Source of the DNA: Candidatus Planktophila lacus
Lineage (GTDB): Bacteria > Actinomycetota > Actinomycetes > Nanopelagicales > Nanopelagicaceae
Reading direction: 5' to 3'
DNA: 64,000 bases
Assembly (NCBI RefSeq): GCF_002288325.1
Contig: NZ_CP016780.1
Span: 806,001 to 870,000, forward strand
Shown: positions 8,043 to 17,326 of the stretch, one piece after another
How the letters are laid out: the number at the start of each line of letters is the position of its first letter
Position numbering within the stretch: the first letter of the stretch is position 1
The notes under the pieces: model-generated
Databases searched by the model: none
What the model was told of the DNA's origin: nothing
Seen by the model: only the letters and a program-made list of their open reading frames with translations
Made by a program: the position numbers and the translations under genes

Positions 8043-8060
8043 GGCTACTGACCAGTAACC
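8043..8060. promoter_or_regulatory. Palindromic candidate operator of fadAB
   Basis: Core TACTG-AC-CAGTA at 8046-8057, flanked by GG and CC that extend the dyad to 18 bp with one mismatched pair. It covers the -35 position of a promoter whose -10 (TATAAG, 8067-8072) lies just downstream. A related sequence lies before the acyl-ACP desaturase at 27763-27780. The placement suits a repressor, for example a TetR-type acyl-CoA sensor; the protein is not identified. Confidence 0.55.
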
Positions 8061-8066
8061 TTTCTC

Positions 8067-8072
8067 TATAAG
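8067..8072 (+). promoter_or_regulatory. -10 element of the fadAB operon
   Basis: TATAAG, 59 bp before the thiolase ATG, so unlike most genes here this mRNA would have a leader. The leader contains a hairpin, CTCGCC at 8079-8084 pairing with GGCGAG at 8093-8098 around an 8-nt loop. Confidence 0.4.
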
Positions 8073-8131
8073 CCCGCGCTCGCCCTTTTCAAGGCGAGAG
8101 CAGTTGGGCGCTTAAGAGAAAGCAGTCGTAA

Positions 8132-9322
8132 ATGTCTCGCACCGTTGTCCTAGTTGATGCCGTTCGCACCCCATTTGGAAAAGCCGGAAGCATGTACTCC
8201 GGAACGCGCGCTGATGATTTGATGGTGCGCGCAATGCGCGGCCTACTTGAGCGAAATCCTAAAGTTTCTCCAGATGCGATTGAAGATGTCGCTATCGCAG
8301 CGGCAACGCAAACCGGCGATCAAGGTATGAACTTAGGTCGCAGCGCATCTCTTTTAGCAGGATTACCAGTCACTGTTCCAGGTTATTCAGTCGATCGTTG
8401 GTGTGCAGGTGCAATGACTTCGATGACAACCTTGGCCGGTGCAATTGCTATTGGATCAATCGATATTGCAATCGCTGGCGGCGTTGAACATATGGGAAAT
8501 CATCCAATCGGTGATGGACTTGATCCCAATCCACGTTTTCTTGCAGAGCGCATCGTTGAACAAGATGCGCTCGCCATGGGTGCAACTGCTGAACGTTTAC
8601 ATGATCGCTTTCCACAATTAACGAAAGAGCGCGCAGATCGCTACGCGTACAACTCACAGATGAAAACTGCAGCTGCATATGCTGCTGGAAAGATTCAGCG
8701 CGATTTGATTCCAACTGCCGCACGCATTCCTGAGATGGGTTGGGGTATTGCAACAGTTGATGAACCACCACGCCCAACGACAACTATGGAAGGCTTAGCA
8801 ACGCTCAAAACTCCATTCCGCGCAGCCGGCCGCGTAACCCCAGGAAACTCATCAGGTTTAAATGATGGCGCAACTGCTGCGCTGCTTGCTAGCGAAGATA
8901 AAGCGAAAGAACTTGGGTTAACGATAAAAGCAAAGCTAGTTTCCTATGCATTTGCTGGAGTAGAACCAGAGGTAATGGGATTTGGACCGGTTCCTTCGAC
9001 TATAAAAGCTCTTGCCAAAGCGGGTTTAAAGATTGAAGATATCGGCGCATTTGAAGTTAACGAAGCATTTGCGGTGCAGGTAATTGCATTTCTTGATCAC
9101 TTTGGAATTGCCGATGATGACCCTCGCGTTAATCCTTATGGCGGTGCGATTGCAGTAGGCCATCCATTGGCTTCTTCCGGAATCCGTTTAGCGCTCAACC
9201 TGGCGCGCGCCTTTGAAGAGCACCCAGAAGTGCGTTATGGACTTACAACAATGTGTATTGGACTTGGCATGGGCGGCACCGTTATCTGGGAGAACCCACA
9301 CTTTTCAGGAGGATCAAAGTAA
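8132..9322 (+). CDS. fadA: Acetyl-CoA acyltransferase (3-ketoacyl-CoA thiolase)
   Basis: A 396-residue thiolase catalysing the last step of beta-oxidation, cleaving 3-ketoacyl-CoA with CoA. The acyl-accepting Cys91 lies in DRWCAGAMTSM; His344 in AVGHPLASSG and Cys375 in TMCIGLGMGG complete the active site; GNSSGLNDGAT is the usual substrate-loop signature. It is full length. The stop shares one base with the fadB ATG (TAATG), giving the trifunctional fadA-fadB pair common in actinobacteria, next to dxs and an RNase D gene as in Streptomyces. Control is probably through the palindrome at 8043-8060. Confidence 0.93.
   Translation: MSRTVVLVDAVRTPFGKAGSMYSGTRADDLMVRAMRGLLERNPKVSPDAIEDVAIAAATQTGDQGMNLGRSASLLAGLPVTVPGYSVDRWCAGAMTSMTTLAGAIAIGSIDIAIAGGVEHMGNHPIGDGLDPNPRFLAERIVEQDALAMGATAERLHDRFPQLTKERADRYAYNSQMKTAAAYAAGKIQRDLIPTAARIPEMGWGIATVDEPPRPTTTMEGLATLKTPFRAAGRVTPGNSSGLNDGATAALLASEDKAKELGLTIKAKLVSYAFAGVEPEVMGFGPVPSTIKALAKAGLKIEDIGAFEVNEAFAVQVIAFLDHFGIADDDPRVNPYGGAIAVGHPLASSGIRLALNLARAFEEHPEVRYGLTTMCIGLGMGGTVIWENPHFSGGSK
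9307..9312 (+). promoter_or_regulatory. Shine-Dalgarno that fixes the fadB start
   Basis: A perfect AGGAGG inside the end of fadA, 9 bp before the ATG at 9322. It decides this ATG over in-frame codons upstream within fadA. Confidence 0.8.
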
Positions 9323-11430
9323 TGACTACCGAAATCAAATTACCTGAAGGAGCGCCAGAAGAAGTTGTTACCAACGCGCTTGTCCGCGATGTTGATCTAA
9401 CTCCATTTGGTTTTACAGGCTCGCTAGCTTTGATTACCTTAGATAACGGACTTGATCACACACGTCCCAATACCTTCGGTGCTCAGTCACTTATCGCCTT
9501 GGATGCTGCGATCACCGATGCAATAGGCCGCTCACCTGCTGCAATTGGCATTATCGGAAAGCCCTTTATCTTTGCTGCAGGTGCCGATCTTTCAGCGCTC
9601 TCATTTCTTTCAGAGCGCTCACAATCACTTGCTATCGGAAAACTTGGCCACGATGTATTTCGCCGCCTTGATGAATGCGGAGTTCCTACCTTTGCATTTA
9701 TCAATGGCCTAGCACTTGGTGGCGGGCTGGAAGTTGGTCTGCATTGCAACTACCGAACTCTCGCATCAACTGCATTTACTGGGCTGCCTGAAGTTTTCTT
9801 GGGGCTTGTCCCGGGTTGGGGTGGAGCGACAATTCTGCCGAAGCTAATCGGACCAGAGCGCGCTATTCAAGTCATCATGCTTAACGCTTTGAATAACAAC
9901 ACCATGATGAAGGCTAAAGATGCACTATCACTTGGAGTTGTGGATGCAGTTTACGAACCTGCTGATTTCCTAGAGCGCTCTGTCTCATTTGCAGCAAAAG
10001 TCTTAAGTGGTGCAACAAAGGTAGAACGTAAAGATTATTCACAAGATCCGGCATGGGATGCCGCGCTTGCCACAGGTAAGGCTGCAGCTCTTAAGAAATA
10101 TGGCGGAGCTGAGATCGCATCTCCTATGCGCGCACTTGAACTAATTGCTGCGGCTCGCACCAATACTCGCGGTGCTGGATTTGATGCTGAAGATCAAGCA
10201 CTTGCTGATCTAACAATGTCTGATCCACTTCGCGCATCTCTATATGCATTTAACTTGATCCAGAAGAAGCGCAAGAAAGTTGAAGGCGCACCTAAGCCAG
10301 CGCTCGGCCGCAAGGTAACCAAGGTCGGTGTTGTTGGTGCTGGACTCATGGCATCACAACTTGCTCTGCTCTTGCTTCGCAACCTTAAATGCCCAGTTGT
10401 TATGACCGATATTGATCAAGAACGAGCCGATAAGGGCGTTGCTTGGGTTAAGAACGAACTCGCGAAGTTGGTAGAAAAGAAGCGCATGAGCGAAGAGTCT
10501 GCGCGTCGCCTTTCACTTCTAGTAAGCGGTTCTGCAGATCAGAGTTCTTTTGCTGGTTGTGACTTCATTATTGAAGCAATCTTTGAGGAACTATCTCTTA
10601 AACAAGAGTTATTTAAGAAGCTCGAAACCATCGTCTCCCCCGAATGTGTATTGGCAACCAATACCTCATCGCTCTCGGTCGAACGCATGAGCGAAGGGTT
10701 AAAGAACCCAGAGCGGGTAATTGGCTTCCACTTCTTTAATCCGGTTGCTGTGATGCCACTTCTCGAAGTTGCACGAACCTCAAAGACAGATGATGCAACA
10801 ACTGCAACTGCAGTCAGCGTTGGTAAAGAGCTAAAGAAGACGATGATCATCTGTAAGGATGCACCGGGCTTTGTCGTCAATCGCTTGCTAACTCGCTTCA
10901 TGGGCGAAGTAACGGATGCGGTAGATGAAGGAACCTCACCAGAAGTTGCAGACAATGCAATGCGCAGCATCGGTTTCCCAATGTCGCCATTTGAACTTCT
11001 CGACTTAGTTGGCCCAGGCGTTGCCTTGCATGTCTCTGAAACCTTGCACGAGAATTTAGGCCCGCGCTATCGCATCTCACCAACTATGCAAGCGATGGTC
11101 GATGCCAAAGTTCGCAACTTCTACATCAAGGGCGCAGATGGAAAATTCACCGCTAACCCTGAAGCAGTTGCGTTGATTAAGCAAGGCGATAAGCCATCAA
11201 CTGCAGAGCAAGTTCGCGATCGTGCGCTAAATGCTTTAGCAACTGAAGCACGCATGATGCTAGATGAAGGCGTTGTCTCATCCGCTGCTGAGATTGATCT
11301 CTGCATGTTGATGGGTTCAGGTTGGCCGATGCACCTGGGCGGAATCTTGCCTTATCTAGATCGCGAAGGAATCAGCGAAGCGGTTTGCGGTCAGCGCTTT
11401 CATGCACCGGGTATTGCATCTCTGCCATAG
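9322..11430 (+). CDS. fadB: Enoyl-CoA hydratase / 3-hydroxyacyl-CoA dehydrogenase fusion
   Basis: A 702-residue multifunctional beta-oxidation alpha subunit. The N-terminal crotonase domain (about 15-260) has the oxyanion-hole segments KPFIFAAGADLSAL and GLALGGGLEVGLHC. The NAD-binding 3-hydroxyacyl-CoA dehydrogenase starts near residue 320 with VGVVGAGLMASQLA; the catalytic dyad region is IGFHFFNPVAVMPLLEV, and two C-terminal HCDH domains follow, ending HLGGILPYLDR then a short tail. It partners FadA. The start at 9322 is set by an AGGAGG. The last 59 bp overlap the dxs gene on the other strand. Confidence 0.93.
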   Translation: MTTEIKLPEGAPEEVVTNALVRDVDLTPFGFTGSLALITLDNGLDHTRPNTFGAQSLIALDAAITDAIGRSPAAIGIIGKPFIFAAGADLSALSFLSERSQSLAIGKLGHDVFRRLDECGVPTFAFINGLALGGGLEVGLHCNYRTLASTAFTGLPEVFLGLVPGWGGATILPKLIGPERAIQVIMLNALNNNTMMKAKDALSLGVVDAVYEPADFLERSVSFAAKVLSGATKVERKDYSQDPAWDAALATGKAAALKKYGGAEIASPMRALELIAAARTNTRGAGFDAEDQALADLTMSDPLRASLYAFNLIQKKRKKVEGAPKPALGRKVTKVGVVGAGLMASQLALLLLRNLKCPVVMTDIDQERADKGVAWVKNELAKLVEKKRMSEESARRLSLLVSGSADQSSFAGCDFIIEAIFEELSLKQELFKKLETIVSPECVLATNTSSLSVERMSEGLKNPERVIGFHFFNPVAVMPLLEVARTSKTDDATTATAVSVGKELKKTMIICKDAPGFVVNRLLTRFMGEVTDAVDEGTSPEVADNAMRSIGFPMSPFELLDLVGPGVALHVSETLHENLGPRYRISPTMQAMVDAKVRNFYIKGADGKFTANPEAVALIKQGDKPSTAEQVRDRALNALATEARMMLDEGVVSSAAEIDLCMLMGSGWPMHLGGILPYLDREGISEAVCGQRFHAPGIASLP

Positions 11431-13318
11431 TCGAATCTGACAAGTTCGAAGTCGAGTGGGAACTGTTCCACTCGACAATACTTCTTGCGATGCTCTGCGC
11501 GGTAATTCCGAGATCGTTCATGATCTCAGAGCGCTTGGAATGCTCAATGAATTCCAGTGGAATACCAATTGAGTGAATTGGCGTTGCTAGACCTGATGCG
11601 CGGAACATTTCGGAGATCGAACTTGCAATACCGCCATGCTTAATTCCATCTTCTAGAACAACTACGCTCTTATATCGCTGGGCAATTGTGACAAGTGAGA
11701 TCGGAAGTGGCTTAACCCAGCGCGGATCGATAACCGTTACGCCAACGCCTTCTCGATAAGCCATTGATGCAGCTTCTACTGCGATCGCTGCCATCGCGCC
11801 GATGCTCACCAAAAGTACATCTGCACTCTCTCCGCGATATAGAACATCGATGCCATCGCGTCTTTCAAATGCTGGAATATCTTCTTGAACCGCTCCCTTT
11901 GGAAAGCGCAGCATCGATGGTGCATCTGAGATAGCAACTGCTTCGCGCAAAATTTCACGCAGTCGTGCGCCATCACGTGGAGCTCCCACATGCATATTTG
12001 GAACAATTCCAGTTAACGCTAAATCCCAAATGCCATGGTGAGAAGGGCCGTCATCTCCGGTAACTCCAGAGCGATCCAAAACAAAGGTGACGCCAGCCTT
12101 GTGTAGCGCCACATCCAAGAGCAACTGATCAAATGCACGATTTAAGAATGTTGAATAAAGTGCGACAACTGGATGCAGACCAGCAAATGCCATTCCTGCT
12201 GCGCTAGTGACGGCATGTTGTTCTGCAATGCCAACATCGATTGTGCGCTCAGGAAATGCTTTCTCGAATTTGTCTAAACCTGTTGGTCCAAGCATCGCTG
12301 CCGTTATCGCGACGATATCGCTGCGTTCGTGGCCAATCGCAACTAACTCTTCGGAAAATACTTTGGTCCAGCTGGTACCGCTCTTCGCTAAAGGCGCACC
12401 AGTTTCTGGATCAACGATTCCAACTGCGTGAAATTTTTCGGCTTCATCTGCAACTGCAGGTTGATGACCACGTCCTTTTTCGGTAATTGCATGAACAAGA
12501 ACTGGCGCGCCAAATTCTTTAGCCTTCGCTAAAGCCTTTTCAAGGGCTGCGATATCGTGGCCGTCGATTGGACCCATGTACTTCAGGCCAAGATCTTCAA
12601 ACATTCCTTGCGGGGCGACAATATCCTTTATGCCCTTCTTCATACCGTGCAAAGTTTCATAAATCGGAGTACCGACAACGGGGGTCTTATGTAGAAATTC
12701 TTTACCCCAGTCAAGGAATCTTTCATAACCGCGGGTCACGCGCAGAGTTGAAAGGTAAGTAGCAAGCCCACCAATAGTTGGCGAGTAAGAGCGTTCGTTA
12801 TCGTTTACGACGATTACTAAATTTCGCTCTTCTGTAGCGGCAATATTGTTGAGCGCCTCCCAAGACATGCCGCCCGTTAGCGCGCCATCGCCAACCACAA
12901 CAACTACATGGCGATCGCTTTGCCCAGTACGTGAAAATCCATAGGAAATTCCATCGCCCCAGGAAAGTGCAGTTGAGGCATGAGAGTTTTCGATTACATC
13001 GTGTTCGCTCTCGCCGCGATTTGGGTAACCAGCAATTCCACCTCGCTGGCGCAGACCATCGAAACTATCTGCCCGGCCGGTAATTATTTTATGAACGTAA
13101 GATTGATGCCCGGTATCAAAGAGCACTACATCGCGCGGTGAATCAAAGGTTCGATGTATCGCCAGAGTTAGCTCAACAACGCCTAAGTTAGGGCCAAGAT
13201 GGCCGCCGGTCTTAGAGACTTTTTCGATAAGGAACCGGCGAATCTCTTCGCTTAACTTATCTATCTGTGCGCGATCCAACGCCTTAATATCAGCGGGACC
13301 TTTAAGAGACTCGAGCAC
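11372..13318 (-). CDS. dxs: 1-Deoxy-D-xylulose-5-phosphate synthase
   Basis: A 648-residue thiamin-diphosphate enzyme making DXP from pyruvate and glyceraldehyde-3-phosphate, the entry to the MEP isoprenoid pathway. Seen: GHLGPNLGVVELT near the N-terminus, DTGHQSYVHKIITGR, the ThDP motif GDGALTGGMSWEALNN, and the transketolase-like middle domain DVGIAEQHAVTSAAG with RSGVTGDDGPSHHG. The usual C-terminus ends near ITAQSIARSIVE; here about 32 further Ser- and charge-rich residues follow, encoded partly antisense to the end of fadB. The GTG start has a -10 hexamer 6 bp upstream. Confidence 0.94.
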   Translation of the reverse strand: MLESLKGPADIKALDRAQIDKLSEEIRRFLIEKVSKTGGHLGPNLGVVELTLAIHRTFDSPRDVVLFDTGHQSYVHKIITGRADSFDGLRQRGGIAGYPNRGESEHDVIENSHASTALSWGDGISYGFSRTGQSDRHVVVVVGDGALTGGMSWEALNNIAATEERNLVIVVNDNERSYSPTIGGLATYLSTLRVTRGYERFLDWGKEFLHKTPVVGTPIYETLHGMKKGIKDIVAPQGMFEDLGLKYMGPIDGHDIAALEKALAKAKEFGAPVLVHAITEKGRGHQPAVADEAEKFHAVGIVDPETGAPLAKSGTSWTKVFSEELVAIGHERSDIVAITAAMLGPTGLDKFEKAFPERTIDVGIAEQHAVTSAAGMAFAGLHPVVALYSTFLNRAFDQLLLDVALHKAGVTFVLDRSGVTGDDGPSHHGIWDLALTGIVPNMHVGAPRDGARLREILREAVAISDAPSMLRFPKGAVQEDIPAFERRDGIDVLYRGESADVLLVSIGAMAAIAVEAASMAYREGVGVTVIDPRWVKPLPISLVTIAQRYKSVVVLEDGIKHGGIASSISEMFRASGLATPIHSIGIPLEFIEHSKRSEIMNDLGITAQSIARSIVEWNSSHSTSNLSDSTMAEMQYPVHESADRKPLR

Positions 13319-13324
13319 GTGCTT

Positions 13325-13330
13325 AGTCTA
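13325..13330 (-). promoter_or_regulatory. -10 element of dxs (leaderless)
   Basis: TAGACT on the minus strand, 6 bp before the GTG at 13318. No Shine-Dalgarno and no clear -35. Confidence 0.45.
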
Positions 13331-13367
13331 GTTAAGGCCCTGCAGTTACGCGATTTCTACGTGATAT

Positions 13368-16025
13368 TTAGGCGAGAAGGGACCTTAAGACGTACTGCAT
13401 GATCCCCCCGTGGCGATAATAATCACCCTCACCCGGCGTATCGATGCGAACCTTTGCGGTAAATGTCTTATCCCCTGCGGTAACAGTTACCTCTTTCGGA
13501 ATACCTCCGCCATTTAGCGCAGTGATTCCAGAGATCGCAAATTTTTCATCGCCCTTAAGTCCAAGGCTCTGTGCAGTATCACCATTAGTAAATTGCAATG
13601 GAAGAACTCCCATTCCAATCAGATTTGATCGGTGAATACGCTCAAAGCTTTCAGCGATTACTGCGCGAACTCCAAGGAGTGCAGTTCCCTTTGCAGCCCA
13701 GTCGCGAGATGAACCTGATCCGTACTCTTTTCCAGCCAAGATAACTAGACCAACGCCGGCTGCTTGGTAAGCAACTGATGCATCGTAAATTGTTGACTGT
13801 GCACCGTTATCAAGGAAGTTTCGGGTAAAGCCACCTTCTACGCCATCTAGCAACATATTCTTTAAGCGAATATTTGCAAAGGTGCCGCGAATCATTACTT
13901 CGTGGTTGCCGCGGCGTGATCCATATGAGTTGAAATCTGCGCGCGCGACGCCATGTGCTTCAAGGTATTTGCCTGCAGGCGAATCAGCCTTGATATTTCC
14001 AGCCGGTGAGATGTGATCTGTTGTTACAGAATCTCCAAGGATTGCTAGAACTCGCGCTCCAGAGATATCGGTAACTGGCTTTGGTTGCGCCGGCATTCCA
14101 TCAAAGTATGGAGGTTTGCGTACATAGGTTGATTGCACATCCCATTCGAATGTCTTGCCAGTTGGCGTATCAAGTGATTTCCAACGGTGATCGCCATCAA
14201 AGACAGTCGCATAATCTTTCTTAAACATCTCGGATGAGATAGAAGAATCAATTACATCTTGAATCTCTTTCGCGCTTGGCCAGATATCTGCCAAGAGAAC
14301 TTCCTTGCCATCCTTATCGGTGCCAAGTGAATCCTTTTCAAAGTCGTGATTCATAGTGCCTGCTAGCGCATAGGCAACTACTAGCGGAGGTGAAGCTAGG
14401 TAATTCATCTTCACATCAGGGCTAATGCGGCCTTCAAAGTTACGGTTGCCAGATAGCACTGCTGTTACAGCAAGATCATGTTCGTTAACAGATTTGCTAA
14501 TTTCTAGTGGAAGCGGACCAGAGTTTCCGATACAAGTTACGCAGCCATAGCCAACAAGGTGGAAACCAAGTGCTTGCATATATTGAGTTAGGCCAGCGCG
14601 ATCGTAGTAATCGGTAACAACTTTTGATCCTGGTGCCAAGGTTGTTTTGACCCATGGCTTAGAAGTTAGGCCGCGTTCTACCGCTTTCTTTGCAAGTAGC
14701 GCAGCGCCGATCATTACTGAAGGATTTGAGGTATTTGTACATGAGGTAATTGATGCAATTACGACGTCACCATTTTTGATGGTGGTCTCTTTTGCGCCAA
14801 TCTTTACTGGGTAAGCCTCTTTGCCGGTTTTATCTGTGAAATAAGTTGGCAAGATTTTATCGAAAGCCGACTTTGAGTCGCTTAATGAGATGCGATCTTG
14901 CGGACGCTTTGGTCCAGAAATTGATGGAACAACTGTTGAAAGATCTAGTTCAACATGTTCGGAATAACGAGGGCTCACTGATGGGTCATGCCACATGCCT
15001 TGCGCTTTTGCATATTGTTCAACCAGAGCGAGTTGATCTTCGCTTCGTCCGGTAAGACGCAGGTAGCGAAGAGTTTCATCATCAATTGGGAAGATGGCAC
15101 AAGTTGAACCATATTCTGGGCTCATATTTCCAATTGTGGTGCGGTTAGCCATTGGCACAGAGACAACGCCTGGTCCATAGAATTCAACGAACTTTCCAAC
15201 GACGCCATGCTTACGCAATATCTCAGTAATTGTTAGCGCCATATCTGTGGCAGTTGTGCCAACAGGAAGTGAACCACTTAACTTGAATCCAACTACGCGA
15301 GGAATCAACATTGAAACTGGTTGTCCAAGCAGAGCTGCTTCGGCCTCGATACCGCCGACTCCCCAGCCAAGTACGCCGAGTCCGTTAACCATTGTTGTGT
15401 GTGAGTCCGTACCAACGACAGTATCTGGATAGGCGCGGAGCACTCCATTTACAGTGCGAGTCATGATTACTCTCGCTAGGTATTCAATGTTTACCTGGTG
15501 AACAATTCCGGTTCCAGGTGGAACAACTTTAAATTCATCAAAGGCGCCTTGGCCCCAGCGCAAGAAGCGGTAACGCTCGCGGTTGCGCTCATATTCAATA
15601 TCTGTGTTCTGCTCGAAAGAATCTTCTGTACCGAATACATCGGCGATAACAGAGTGGTCGATAACAAGTTCAGCAGGTGCCAGTGGATTTACCTTCGCTG
15701 GGTCTCCCCCAAGATCAACAATTGCTTCGCGCATGGTTGCTAGATCTACTACGCAAGGGACTCCGGTGAAATCTTGCATGACAACGCGGGCCGGCGTGAA
15801 TTGAATTTCAGTATCTGGCTCAACTGATGGATCCCATTGTGCAAGAGCTTTGATGTGGTCAGCGGTGATATTTGCGCCATCTTCGGTGCGAAGTAAATTC
15901 TCAAGTAAGACTTTAAGCGAGAACGGCAAGCTAGCAGCGCCCTCGATCTTAGAGATATCAAAGATTTCAAAATCTTTGCCACCAACATTTAGATTCTTCT
16001 TGGCACCTAATGAATTTTTGCTCAT
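13368..16025 (-). CDS. acnA: Aconitate hydratase A
   Basis: An 885-residue AcnA-type aconitase interconverting citrate and isocitrate in the TCA cycle. The [4Fe-4S] ligands are visible as [14 protein letters not shown] and the CxxC pair in [12 protein letters not shown]. Other signatures are [24 protein letters not shown] in the N-terminal half and, in the swivelling C-terminal domain, [15 protein letters not shown] and [17 protein letters not shown]. The length is normal. GAGGG lies 8 bp before the ATG. An 18-bp perfect palindrome sits 20-37 bp upstream of the start and should be the control site; the gene is probably monocistronic. Confidence 0.95.
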   Translation of the reverse strand: MSKNSLGAKKNLNVGGKDFEIFDISKIEGAASLPFSLKVLLENLLRTEDGANITADHIKALAQWDPSVEPDTEIQFTPARVVMQDFTGVPCVVDLATMREAIVDLGGDPAKVNPLAPAELVIDHSVIADVFGTEDSFEQNTDIEYERNRERYRFLRWGQGAFDEFKVVPPGTGIVHQVNIEYLARVIMTRTVNGVLRAYPDTVVGTDSHTTMVNGLGVLGWGVGGIEAEAALLGQPVSMLIPRVVGFKLSGSLPVGTTATDMALTITEILRKHGVVGKFVEFYGPGVVSVPMANRTTIGNMSPEYGSTCAIFPIDDETLRYLRLTGRSEDQLALVEQYAKAQGMWHDPSVSPRYSEHVELDLSTVVPSISGPKRPQDRISLSDSKSAFDKILPTYFTDKTGKEAYPVKIGAKETTIKNGDVVIASITSCTNTSNPSVMIGAALLAKKAVERGLTSKPWVKTTLAPGSKVVTDYYDRAGLTQYMQALGFHLVGYGCVTCIGNSGPLPLEISKSVNEHDLAVTAVLSGNRNFEGRISPDVKMNYLASPPLVVAYALAGTMNHDFEKDSLGTDKDGKEVLLADIWPSAKEIQDVIDSSISSEMFKKDYATVFDGDHRWKSLDTPTGKTFEWDVQSTYVRKPPYFDGMPAQPKPVTDISGARVLAILGDSVTTDHISPAGNIKADSPAGKYLEAHGVARADFNSYGSRRGNHEVMIRGTFANIRLKNMLLDGVEGGFTRNFLDNGAQSTIYDASVAYQAAGVGLVILAGKEYGSGSSRDWAAKGTALLGVRAVIAESFERIHRSNLIGMGVLPLQFTNGDTAQSLGLKGDEKFAISGITALNGGGIPKEVTVTAGDKTFTAKVRIDTPGEGDYYRHGGIMQYVLRSLLA

Positions 16026-16044
16026 CGCTTATCCCTCACTGATT

Positions 16045-16062
16045 TATCTTGACGTCAAGATA
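16045..16062. promoter_or_regulatory. 18-bp perfect palindrome upstream of acnA (candidate operator)
   Basis: TATCTTGAC-GTCAAGATA reads identically on both strands. Its right-hand end is 37 bp and its left-hand end 20 bp upstream of the acnA ATG; the centre contains TTGACG, a possible -35. The stop codon of the upstream methyltransferase gene also falls inside it. Perfect dyads of this size suit MarR- or TetR-type dimers; no such gene is adjacent. Confidence 0.7.
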
Positions 16063-17293
16063 CCTTAACTCGCTTAAAAAGTGCAACAGATTCGATGTGT
16101 TGCGTCATCGGAAAGAGATCAAAGGCGCGAATATCGGCCAGCGTATAGCCCGAACTTTCTAAGTAAGCGCTATCCCGGGCAAGGGCTGCAGGATCGCAAG
16201 CCACATAAACGATTGCACGTGGCTTTAAAGAAACCATTGATTGAACGACGTTCTTGCCCGCTCCTTCGCGAGGTGGATCAAGAATAATTACATCGGCTTT
16301 CGAAAACCGCGGCAGAATCTTTTCGACATCGCCGGTATGGATTCCGACATTGGTGCGCTCGGCAAAATTTCTAAGCGCATCCCCAGTTGCGGATTTACTG
16401 CCTTCGACCAGATCGATTCTGCCGCTCTCGCCAACTAATTCGATAACTTGAGATGTAAAGAGCCCAACTCCCCCATAAAGATCCAAAACTTGATCGCCAA
16501 TCTTGAGCTCGGCATATTTCAAAACGGCTTCGCAGAGAACAGCGGGCGCGCTTTTATGGCTCTGCCAGAAAGAGCGTTGCGATACTTCTAGTGGCGCGCC
16601 ATTTACCTCATAAGTTGCAATATCTGGTCCTTCAGATGTTCGAACTGGGGTTTCATCTCGTGTATATCCCGTTGCAATGGTGCGCTCACCAGTGGATGAA
16701 ATTGAAACTTCGACTTGCAAATCGCCCTTCCATTTACGATTGCTTAACTCTTGATACTTCAGTTCAGGTTGCAGAATTCGGCAATCGGAGACCGGAACAA
16801 CTTTATTGCTACGCGCCTGTCGAAATCCGAGAGCACCGTCACGCGTTGTTACCGCGGTAAAGCGGGTGCGATAGCCAAGCGCTCCGCCTACTTCTTCAAC
16901 CAGCACAGTTACTTCTTTCTTGGCGATACGTGCAAATTGTTCTGTGATTACTTCACTCTTTAGCTGGCGTTGTCGATCCAATGAAATATGTTGAAAGTCG
17001 CATCCCCCACACCCAGTGCGATGTGCAAATTGGCAAGGAGCGCTAACGCGATCACTGGATGCACTCACAACTTTCACGACATCGGCGCGATTAAATGAAG
17101 ATCCGGTGCTGGTTATCTCAATTTCAACTTCTTCACCAGGTATCGCATGGCGAACAAAGATCACAGCGCCAAGGTGGCGCGCTATGAAATGGCCGCCGTG
17201 GGCGATCTTCTCGATGGTGACGACAAAGCGTTGACCTACAGTTAGGTCCACCTTTCGTTCTGCTTTTTCCATTCGAGGATCACCTATCGCCAT
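16055..17293 (-). CDS. TRAM-domain class I SAM RNA (uracil-C5) methyltransferase
   Basis: A 412-residue member of the TrmA/RlmD family. A TRAM RNA-binding domain (about 15-75, with IEKIAHGGHFIARH and PGEEVEIEI) precedes iron-sulfur cysteines in CQFAHRTGCGGCDFQHI (about 88-104). The SAM site is VLDLYGGVGLFTS, and the catalytic region contains DVIILDPPREGAG and YVACDPAALARD, whose Cys attacks uracil C6. The exact rRNA/tRNA uridine is not determinable. It corresponds to Rv2689c, which also lies next to the two TrkA genes. A -10 hexamer 7 bp before the ATG at 17293 supports this start. Confidence 0.88.
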   Translation of the reverse strand: MAIGDPRMEKAERKVDLTVGQRFVVTIEKIAHGGHFIARHLGAVIFVRHAIPGEEVEIEITSTGSSFNRADVVKVVSASSDRVSAPCQFAHRTGCGGCDFQHISLDRQRQLKSEVITEQFARIAKKEVTVLVEEVGGALGYRTRFTAVTTRDGALGFRQARSNKVVPVSDCRILQPELKYQELSNRKWKGDLQVEVSISSTGERTIATGYTRDETPVRTSEGPDIATYEVNGAPLEVSQRSFWQSHKSAPAVLCEAVLKYAELKIGDQVLDLYGGVGLFTSQVIELVGESGRIDLVEGSKSATGDALRNFAERTNVGIHTGDVEKILPRFSKADVIILDPPREGAGKNVVQSMVSLKPRAIVYVACDPAALARDSAYLESSGYTLADIRAFDLFPMTQHIESVALFKRVKVS

Positions 17294-17300
17294 GCACCCA

Positions 17301-17306
17301 AGCCTA
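17301..17306 (-). promoter_or_regulatory. -10 element of the TRAM methyltransferase gene (leaderless)
   Basis: TAGGCT on the minus strand, 7 bp before the ATG at 17293. It lies only 7 bp from the oppositely oriented trkA -10. Confidence 0.45.
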
Positions 17307-17313
17307 GAGGTGG

Positions 17314-17319
17314 TAAGTT
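17314..17319 (+). promoter_or_regulatory. -10 element of the trkA pair (leaderless)
   Basis: TAAGTT, 7 bp before the GTG at 17327. It cannot be occupied together with the divergent methyltransferase promoter. Confidence 0.45.
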
Positions 17320-17326
17320 AAACCTC

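Noticed and set aside
8079-8098. Hairpin CTCGCC...GGCGAG as terminator of the FTR1 gene
   Set aside because: Stem of 6 bp without a T-run, and it lies after the fadAB -10; more likely a leader structure.
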